From Meghimatium bilineatum (lineage: Eukaryota; Mollusca; Gastropoda; Stylommatophora; Philomycidae): a stretch of 64,000 bases of DNA. The DNA is taken from positions 13,879,863 to 13,943,862 of the forward strand of contig CM067299.1 of assembly GCA_034231615.1 (NCBI GenBank), given 5' to 3'. The translations under genes and the position numbers were made by a program. The notes beneath the pieces were generated by a model, which was not told where the DNA came from, searched no databases, and worked only from the letters and a program-made list of their open reading frames with translations. Of this stretch, positions 14,346 through 64,000 are shown in pieces (positions within the stretch are counted from its first letter, which is position 1; the number at the start of each line of letters is the position of its first letter).

Positions 14346-14954
14346 ATAGATAGAAACGGTAATCACGTTAAATTCGTAACTCTAAATCAATATCGTCTTC
14401 TCGCATCATCAATGTCCAATTTATTTTTCCGCATTTTCACACGTATTTCTTTTTTCTGAATCAAAACATTTTTGCTCTTTCAATATCTTGAATATTATTT
14501 GGTTATAAAGAAATTCAGAAATTATCATTTGATTTATATTGATTGGTTCCCTTCATATGATTTTAATGTGTTGCAGTTTTTTCTTGACAAGCGTAGCCAT
14601 CTCTCTGCATCTACTTCTACTCTCATTTGTCTTGCTCTACCTGTTCTTGCTTTTAGAGTCTTAAGAGATCATTTGTATTTTCTTAGACCAGAATAATGGT
14701 ATATATGTAGGACTTACAGGTAAAAATTTATAATGGCTTATTTACTCATATTCTATAGTTATATTGGTCCATCCATATCCATAAACCATAACCAGTCAAG
14801 GTCATAGGGGTACCATATTGATTGCATTATCAACACAGTCCACCCATCGATTTTTATCTTCAATGCTGTGGATGATTGAGATAAAATTATTACCTTCCAA
14901 GTATTGCATGCTGTCTGTTCATAGTATTATTTGTTACCTCTGTTTATTTCAACC
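14346..14954. other. Intergenic, no gene seen
   Basis: AT-rich; nothing recognised. Confidence 0.4.
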
Positions 14955-15180
14955 TGATAACATGGTTGCTGGTGGGTCTCTCGGCTTGGTATCTCTGACT
15001 TCAGTACCTATGCTTGCTTGGGCAGAACTGTGGTCCTGCTCAATGTCAGGGATGGCCCGAGAAATCTTAGTTTCCAGTCTCTGTTTGCTGGAGTAAGCCG
15101 TACCTACTCTTCACGGAACTGGCATCGACGGAGACTGCTATTGTCACAATAACTCAAATCGTCTGGGTGGCGGTGATATT
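14955..15180. repeat. Dispersed repeat (family C)
   Basis: It shares GGGCAGxACTxTGGTCCTGC, TGCCCGA and CTTAGTTTCCAG with 37435-37625, and its left part with 9000-9165. Confidence 0.65.
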
Positions 15181-15194
15181 TTGTAGTTTTCATC

Positions 15195-15285
15195 TGTTAT
15201 TATTTTATAAACATATTATTATTATTACTATTACTATTATTATTGCTATTATTATTACTAATGCTATTATTATTAATGCAATGTC
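15195..15285. repeat. (TTA)n imperfect microsatellite
   Basis: Repeated TTA/CTA/GCT trinucleotides over about 90 bp. Confidence 0.9.
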
Positions 15286-15394
15286 CCACGTAGCGCACTT
15301 GTCTCCCTAGAGACATTCAGATGAGTCCCAATAGTTTAAAAGAGTTTATGCAGGACTAATAAAAAATATTAAATCACCATTATTCTCTTCTCTC

Positions 15395-15500
15395 TCTCTT
15401 CTTCGTTCTGACACTCCTGCATATTACCATAATGTAGCCCAAAGAACGAGATACTTTGTGTCATGGTTGACAGTTTTGTTGCGATATCTCTAACCATGCA
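15395..15500 (-). mobile_element. GAA-tailed dispersed element (family A), tail-end fragment
   Basis: CTTCTTCGTTCTGACACTCC, AATGTAGCCCA, TGTGTCATGG and TTGCGATATC follow the family order. Confidence 0.65.
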
Positions 15501-16146
15501 TCTCCAACAATTTCAAGAATTATGAATCTAAAACTATCTCTGTTTCATATGACACAAAAATGTCTATATATATGTATATATCAGTAAACCTAAATAATTA
15601 TGTATTCCCAGAAAAAAAAATATCTAGAATTGTTTATCACTAGAAATATAATATTTTGGGGCTGCGGTTGATCAGTTGTTGGTGATCCTAGTCACGTGAT
15701 CCAAGCTTCGTTTCCATTTCAACTAGTAATATTTTTTTTTAATCAAGAAAGTTTCTTAGGTCAACGCAATCTAGAGGAATAGATGCCAAATCGTATATGG
15801 AAAATAAAAACGACTGGTATAATGCAGACCACAAAATGTCATTTATTAAAGAAAAAATATGGGCGCAAAACTGTATCCCTCAAAATAACTTGATACACTG
15901 AAAAAAGAAACATTATTTACTAATCTACTGTTATGTATCCTCAAATTGTTAGATTTATACAATTGCATTTTCAATATATTAATGAATGTTTTAACTTCCT
16001 GGTACCACATTCAGAAAAGCTACACCCCAAAAGTCCTTCTAATGAGTACCCCAACCGACAACCCAACGTGGTAGCAAAATTCTAGCACCAACTAGAAAAT
16101 CACGTTGCAAGAAACAAAGACACCCAGGCGCTCTAATATAACGCCG

Positions 16147-16180
<34 letters not shown>

Positions 16181-16782
16181 TAGTATCTCTAGGTTGAAAA
16201 AGGAGTGCCTCGTCCAAATGAGGTAAATTCAATTATGAACACAACATAATATGACGAGTAAGAACGGCATGATTCACCTCCACGGTGCACAGCTAAATAT
16301 GGATACACACTGGAAGAGTAAAAACCTGGAGGTCGAAGGTAAAATAACATAAACATGAAATAGACAGACACAATCAAATACCTATAAAACAAAACAAACA
16401 GAAAAATGATGGAGTAGCGAGATATCTACCCATAGGACTGACGAGCATTGAGCGCAAAAGGCTGCATTTTGAAAATTGAGAGATATAACGGCTCTGAAAC
16501 GCGTGCGGAGTCACGTCATCTGTGAAACACTACTTAATGGCAGTAACATAAACGTCACGGGCATCCCGAAGTGTAATATTATTCGTCTTACCATCGGGTA
16601 GCAAAACAGCAGTACTCTGTTACAAGTCTCGCTTATTGAATTACTGTTTGATGCAGTTAGTACATATCGATTCACAGCTAAAGTTATTATTTCATCATTC
16701 ATAATCATGTCTAGAGCTGGCGAAACTGTAGTGTTGTGGTCTCCGTTTTTCATATATATGTGTGCAATGTTTTGACCACTAG
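15501..16782. other. Intergenic, no gene seen
   Basis: It contains a (GA)n run at 16147-16178; otherwise short frames only. The first non-coding exon and promoter of the ADAMTS-like gene may lie here or further left but cannot be located by eye. Confidence 0.4.
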
Positions 16783-17205
16783 TTACTTCAGTATTGTATA
16801 TCTTATATGATAGTTACTTTAGTATTGTATATCGTATATGATAGTTACTTTAGTATTGTATATCTTATATGATAGTTACTTTAGTATTGTATATCTTATA
16901 TGATAGTTACTTCAGTATTGTATATCTTATGATGATGATGATGATGTTCCTCCTTCTCAAGCGAAGATGAGCATGTCATGAAAAAACATTAAATGCGATG
17001 AAAAAGAAAAAAATATATATATATAATATTTAAAATTGGTAATTAGCTCATTTGGTTTGTTAGTTCGTAGATGCCCGATGAGCCCGATTCACGCACGGAA
17101 AGTTCTATTGCAGTGCATGCAGGAGTGCTGAGGTTCGGGGTTGGAGAATTTACGGACCTCAATATCTTATATGATGGTTACTTCAGTAGTGTATATCTTT
17201 GATGA
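16783..17205. repeat. 31-bp tandem repeat split by an insertion
   Basis: Units with GATAGTTACTTTAGTATTGT recur at 31-bp spacing from 16783 to 16930. One to two more units resume at 17160-17205 after a 230-bp foreign segment. Confidence 0.85.
16931..17159 (+). mobile_element. Dispersed repeat (family D) starting with (ATG)n
   Basis: GATGATGATGATGTTCCTCC ... AGCGAAGATGAGCATG ... TTCGTAGATGCCCGATGAG matches the segments at 57812-57970 and 63112-63275, where it follows a LINE ORF2 end. It is probably the 3' untranslated end of that LINE family. Confidence 0.65.
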
Positions 17206-17244
17206 TAGCGTTTCTTCTGTTAATTTCAGGTGCAGATATAATTT

Positions 17245-58590
<41,346 letters not shown>

Positions 58591-58611
58591 GTGAGAGAAT
58601 CCACGTTTTTT

Positions 58612-58700
58612 TTCTTTCTATCTCTCTCGCCCCCCCTCTCTCTCTCTCTCGCTCTTTATCTCTCTTTCTCTCTTTATCTCTCTCTCTCTCTCTCTCGCAG
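58612..58700. repeat. (CT)n-rich tract after exon 15
   Basis: CT dinucleotides with C and TTTAT interruptions; a similar tract at 58880-58962. Confidence 0.9.
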
Positions 58701-58928
58701 TGTTTGCATTCGCGTTTAAAAGACTGTGTAGATACTTAGTTGACTTTGTCCATTGTTGCTCGTGTCCTTCGCGTTGGGTCTCACATGAGAGTTGCCTCAT
58801 TAATAAATACACTATTTGTTGCAAGACATTGATGTTGCGGAGCCTCAAGGGGCGAATCACTCATTTAGTCCACCATTTTCTTAGTCTTTCTATCTCTCTT
58901 TCGCTCTCTATCTCTCGCTCTCTCTTTA

Positions 58929-58962
<34 letters not shown>

Positions 58963-59006
58963 GCTGATTTCCAGTTTCATTGTGGTAAAACTTCATAAGC
59001 TGAAAA

Positions 59007-59506
59007 TGTTGAATTAATTCTCATGATGACAAAATCGTTTATTCTATTCTTTACTTTTTTAGAACTGATAATGTCCACAGCAAAACTTCTGATTTCTTTA
59101 TTTCATATACACTATTTCCTTGTTTTCTTTACTTTTTATCTTGGACATCTCATTGCACAAATCACAGCTAACTTTCATGCTTTTGTGTCTATGTTTGACA
59201 TTGGTAACCGAGTGTTGGTATAAACTATAGTGTTTATATCATCTGGCTGTGCTTTTAAACTGAACTATCATAAGCAAATAAGAATGCAGCAGACGGGATT
59301 TGAACTAAATCCGTCCAGCTGGCACCTATTCTCCTCGAAACTTTAATGAACACATTTTCCCAAATTTGGACCAATCTGCTTCTTTAAATAAAAATATGCA
59401 ATTTTAGTAAGGACTTCAATGTACATACACTCAAACTACTATGGATTATAACCGGTCGAATGAGCACACAGACAACAACAGCACACATTGAACTATCCCT
59501 GAAACA
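59007..59506. other. Intron after exon 15, nothing recognised
   Basis: AT-rich up to the sequence gap. Confidence 0.4.
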
Positions 59507-59606
59507 NNNNNNNNNNNNNNNNNNNNNNNNNNNNNNNNNNNNNNNNNNNNNNNNNNNNNNNNNNNNNNNNNNNNNNNNNNNNNNNNNNNNNNNNNNNNNN
59601 NNNNNN
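59507..59606. other. Assembly gap, 100 N
   Basis: Exactly 100 N, the conventional size for a gap of unknown length. Confidence 0.99.
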
Positions 59607-60945
59607 AACAGACTCTTATCGACCAGTCTTAACTACAGAGCCCTTTAGATGAGTAAACAGACTCTTAGACCAGTTAACAGAGCCCTTTAGATGAGTAAAC
59701 AGACTCTTAGACCAGTTAACAGAGCCCTTTAGATGAGTAAACAGACTCTTGAACCAGTTAACAGAGCCCTTTAGATGAGTAAACAGACTCTTAGACCAGT
59801 TAACAGAGCCCTTTAGATGAGTAAAACAGGACTCTTAGACCAGTTTAACAGAGCCCTTTAGATGAGTAAACAGACTCTTAGACCAGTTAACAGAGCCCTT
59901 TAGATGAGTAAACAGACTCTTAGACCAGTTAACAGAGCCCTTTAGATGAGTAAACAGACTCTTAGACCAGTTAACAGAGCCCTTTAGATGAGTAAACAGG
60001 ACTCTTAGGACCAGTTAACAGAGCCTTTAGATGAGTAAACAGGACTCTTAGACCAGTTACAGAGCCCTTTAGTGAGTAACAGACTCTTAGACCCAGTTAA
60101 CAGAGCCCTTTAGATGAGTAAACAGACTCTTAGACCAGTTAACAGAGCCTTTAGATGAGTAAACAGACTCTTAGACCAGTTAACAGAGCCCTTTAGATGA
60201 GTAAACAGACTCTTAGACCAGTTAACAGAGCCCTTTAGATGAGTAAACAGACTCTTAGACCAGTTAACAGAGCCCTTTAGATGAGTAAACAGACTCTTAG
60301 ACCAGTTAATAGAGCCCTTTAGATGAGTAACAGACTCTTAGACCAGTTAACAGAGCCCTTTAGATGAGTAAACAGACTCTTAGACCAGTTAACAGAGCCC
60401 TTTAGATGAGTAAACAGACTCTTAGACCAGTTAACAGAGCCCTTTAGATGAGTAAACAGACTCTTAGACCAGTTAACAGAGCCCTTTAGATGAGTAAACA
60501 GACTCTTAGACAGTTAACAGAGCCCTTTAGATGAGTAAACAGACTCTTAGACCAGTTAACAGAGCCCTTTAGATGAGTAAACAGACTCTTAGACCAGTTA
60601 ACAGAGCCCTTTAGATGAGTAAACAGACTCTTAGACCAGTTAACAGAGCCCTTTAGATGAGTAAACAGACTCTTAGACCAGTTAACAGAGCCCTTTAGAT
60701 GAGTAAACAGACTCTTAGACCAGTTAACAGAGCCCTTTAGATGAGTAAACAGACTCTTAGACCAGTTAACAGAGCCCTTTAGATGAGTAAACAGACTCTT
60801 AGACCAGTTAACAGAGCCCTTTAGATGAGTAAACAGACTCTTAGACCAGTTAACAGAGCCCTTTAGATGAGTAAACAGACTCTTAGACCAGTTAACAGAG
60901 CCCTTTAGATGAGTAAACAGACTCTTAGACGAGTTAACAGAACAC
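59607..60945. repeat. 42-bp minisatellite, about 32 units
   Basis: Same unit as 55425-55645. The first third has many single-base indels (for example AAAACAGGACTC, TTACAGAGCC); the last third is clean. The minus strand reads a 14-residue repeat (SLFTHLKGSVNWSK) only because 42 is divisible by three. Confidence 0.97.
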
Positions 60946-62639
60946 ATTACATTAAACTGAGCAGCAATCGCTGTGCACATTTTTCGGAGTTTGGGTAAAG
61001 TACACGAAACGTTGGTGGTGACTCATGAGTAATTATTTTATCCCTTGTACTTGGACTTCAGCACCCTGCGCATGCGGTTGCGTCTGTGGGTCTCATCATG
61101 GCTCACTAGACAAACCAACCATGCAACAGAAAAACTTAGTAGATGACAGGCATTAATATTGAGGTTATCTTCTTATAGAAGCTTCATGGCACGTCATCTA
61201 TACAATTCTGTAGTCGTAACCCTCGATAACAGTTACCATGTTGTTCTAACAAGCCGACGTTAGGCTTGAACTAGCTATGGGCACGACGTGGGTGGCGGAA
61301 CAACAAAGAAACCTGTCGCAGGGGCCAGAGTTGTGCCCTGATGTCGACGTCTGTTTCGGCGGCATTGGACTTGAAATACCATTACGTCGAATGGCTGCTG
61401 GATCAGAGGGCGGAGCACTTATGGGAAATGCCCCACGTGCTGTGGGGCCAGTTTCTAACCAAAAATCAAGAATCAAGAAGAACTTCAGCGCCTGTTCTTG
61501 TCAGTACAAAACTATTCCTGCTCGCTGTAAAAGCTGACCCAAGTATAGTCCCATTACTAATTTATAAACATGGCTTGGAAACGATTTTGTTTAAAGTTAC
61601 TAGATAATTTGTACATGTATATTTTTTTGCTCTTACAAAATATATATATAGTTGGTGTTTTTTTTAAAATCCCTCCATAGGTTATAGAACTTGACAACCT
61701 CATTAAATTGCACACAATATAACAGTGTCTACAGTAAACTGCCGTCTTGTTATAAAAAATAGTTTTTATCAGTGAAATACCCCTACGATATTGCAATTCT
61801 CGGTTTCCAAATCGAACCAGTAGAGATTCGAAGAAAATAATAGTCAAAGTAAAAAATTGTCATTTAATTTACAGTTAATTTTCAATGTTAAACTGATTGA
61901 CTACGTCACTTCTGTAAGTATAAATAATTTTTTTACTTTTCATTAGTGCCTGCTATATGCTGTCAACGCAGCAACCGATGAGAAGTTCAGAAATACGTAT
62001 GTGTGCCAACAAGAGTAACTATGAATAAAATATAGAAAAATCAAGTTCTTACTGTAAAATCTAAAACTTAACTACACTTTTTTGTAATGATTCTACAAAA
62101 AATATCAAAAGTATCGTAATTGTGAAAAATCGGTAGAACCTATGGAATAATTAATAGCGATACTTTTACTTCATTGATATTCTAAAGTTGCATGCCAAAG
62201 ATCTCTACTATCTATAAAGTAGTTGCGGAGAAAATTGCTTCCAATCATGTTTATGCATTAGTAAAATAATAAATAACCAAATGGTCAGAGGGTGTCCGAC
62301 AAAGTGGATGGTGCCGCAGTAACCTGTTTTAGTAACAGTAACCTGTTTTAGTAAAGTGTTTTAGTAACCTGTTTACCTCATTTTGCGTTACTATTAGAAT
62401 TAGTAAACAGACTATAATCTTGGTTTATTAGTAAACAGATTATAATCTTGGTTTTTTTAATTTTTATTTTAAGCATCTGTTGGCCAATTAAGTCACATCA
62501 CCTCAAGGAGCTAGCCTCGATTGAAAAAAAGTCAGATTATTCCAATTATTACAATCACCAAACCAAAATCAGAAAAACTGGAGATATGCAGAAATAAATC
62601 CCTACTAGAAATGTACAGACGACATAAAACTCAACTAAG

Positions 62640-63140
62640 TAAAGTTATTTAACTAGGCAGAGTGTTCTCGAAAGACGGGAGACTGGAGTAGAGAAATAGA
62701 GACAAGATGTCAGAAAGCAAACGCAGTTTTATATCAATTGCTGAAACACCAGAACATCGACATTATCACCAACATAACATTAACAAGCAGTTTTAATGTC
62801 GGACAATGTGCCACCAATGCCAAGACCTTAACCCTGACAGAGAAACTGGAACACAAACTCGTTGTATGCGAAATGAAGCGCCTGAGAACAGTACTGTGAG
62901 TACAAAAAGGGATAGAATAAACAATGGCACTATAAGAAATCTGATTAAAACAATATCGTGCAAAGAATACATAGACACACAAAAGATCAAATGCTTCGGA
63001 AATCTAATCTGAATTGAACCAGATCGCATTCCATCGATAACCCCCAATAAAAGATCATCTGAAAAGAGAAACAGAGGTAGACCCAGACGAAGATTGATAG
63101 ATGACATCAGAGAAATGATGATGATGATGGTGTTCCTCGT
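62640..63140 (+). pseudogene. LINE ORF2 C-terminal remnant, copy 2
   Basis: Duplicate of 57330-57830 with different single-base indels; it ends in (ATG)n and family D sequence (63112-63275). Confidence 0.78.
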
Positions 63141-63761
63141 TCGCAAGCGAATGAGCATGGCATGAAAAACAATAAATGTGATGAAAAAAGTAGAAAAACA
63201 ACAAAACATTTGTGATTGTCTAATTTGGTTTGTGAGTTCGTAGATGCCTAATGAGTCCGATTCGTACCAGGAAAGTTCAAGAAACTTCTATCAGAGAAAC
63301 AATATAACACCAAGTCTGCACTACGGCAGCATGGCGTCTAGCGACACACATGGAATAGGACAAGACAACGAATTCGAATTATTTAGCTGGGGGGGGGGGG
63401 ATTATTGAATAAAGTGATAAAGTGTTGAACAAACACAACGGTGGTATTTCTGCCACACCAGCATGCCAAATGTCATGAAAGCTCAAAGTGCCCGTATCTC
63501 GCTGCTTGTGCACAAACTATATCATGACTCGAAAATTGTAATACTCGTACTTTCTCGTGCATCTTCGTGCCTGGTCCCTATCTTTCAAAATATTAGTACT
63601 GATCAGTCGCTGGATAAATCAAAACTTTACATATAATACTGACTTGAATATCGATAAATCAACAACGTTACATATAATACTGACTTGAATATCGATAAAT
63701 CAAAACTTTACATATAATACGGACTTGAATATTGATAATTGAATTGTGATTTGCTTTTCAG

Positions 63762-63949
63762 TGTAACATTACATGCGGACCGGATGCATATCGACACCGT
63801 GACGTACTGTGTGTGAAAAGACATGGGAAGAAACTTAACCAAGTTGTTAAGGAAGATAATTGTCATCAGGAAGATAGACCATCTCATTCAGACCGTGTGG
63901 TCCATTTCCTGCATGTAAACCCCAGTGGTTTGTAATGTCTTGGACTCAG
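63762..63949 (+). CDS. Exon 15, copy 2: duplicate TSP1 exon, frameshifted by a missing base
   Basis: This copy is nearly identical to 58401-58590 but has 188 nt. The base that disturbs copy 1 is absent here, so CNITCG...RDVLCVKRHGKK reads through. An A is missing in TCAGACCGTG (copy 1 has TCAGAACCGTG), and the frame then runs into a stop. Splice sites are intact. It is either an assembly duplicate of the same exon or a recent real duplication of one TSP1 unit. Confidence 0.8.
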
Positions 63950-64000
63950 GTGAGAGAATCCACTTTTTTCTCGCCCCTCTCTCCTCTCTCTCTCTTGATC

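Larger units (their letters stand above)
60946..64000. repeat. Segment present twice, copy 2
   Basis: Matches 55646-58700 at an offset of 5301 bp growing to 5361 bp. Differences are mostly single-base indels, plus one extra ~42-bp unit (GACTTGAATATCGATAAATC) near 63650. Confidence 0.93.

Noticed and set aside
60486..60980. 164-codon minus-strand frame of 14-residue repeats, and the shorter one at 55410-55679
   Set aside because: Product of the 42-bp satellite; interrupted freely by single-base indels elsewhere in the array.

Overview
This is an AT-rich, intron-rich, heavily repetitive animal genomic window. It holds no prokaryotic operons, rRNA, CRISPR array or virus. The repeat style (LINE fragments, tRNA-headed SINEs, hAT/Tc1 remnants, many minisatellites) together with a divergent ADAMTS-like protein suggests an invertebrate, most likely a lophotrochozoan such as a gastropod mollusc. 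The species assignment is inference.

The one host gene I can support lies on the + strand from about 17.2 kb to beyond the right edge. It encodes a secreted ADAMTS-like/papilin-family matrix glycoprotein. I assembled 15 coding exons from splice sites, reading phase and domain content. Their order is signal peptide (exon 1), first thrombospondin type-1 (TSP1) repeat (exons 2-3), ADAMTS cysteine-rich cassette (exons 4-6), spacer (exons 6-8), a long acidic/Ser-rich linker (exons 9-10), then consecutive TSP1 repeats (exons 10-15, continuing off the window). There is no metalloprotease domain between signal peptide and first TSP1, so it is a non-catalytic family member. Phases agree at every junction except around exon 4 (a likely pair of compensating single-base errors) and in exon 15 (an indel).

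Left flank (1-17.2 kb): a truncated hAT-type transposase with its terminus, tandem repeats, LINE 3' ends, a hAT-type MITE with an 8-bp target duplication, and copies of a GAA-tailed dispersed element. Introns (17.3-58 kb): LINE reverse transcriptase and RNase H fragments from several families, one LINE inserted in another with a visible 11-bp target duplication, a Tc1/mariner end, SINEs, another MITE, and large minisatellites. One 20-bp minisatellite carries a branch-point-like TACTAAT in nearly every unit and abuts the 3' splice site of exon 8.

Right end (55.4-64 kb): a roughly 3.2-kb segment including exon 15 occurs twice, on either side of a 100-N gap and a 42-bp satellite array. The two exon copies carry opposite single-base indels (190 and 188 nt; 189 expected). 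This points to two haplotypes or noisy reads laid end to end, although a recent exon duplication is not excluded.
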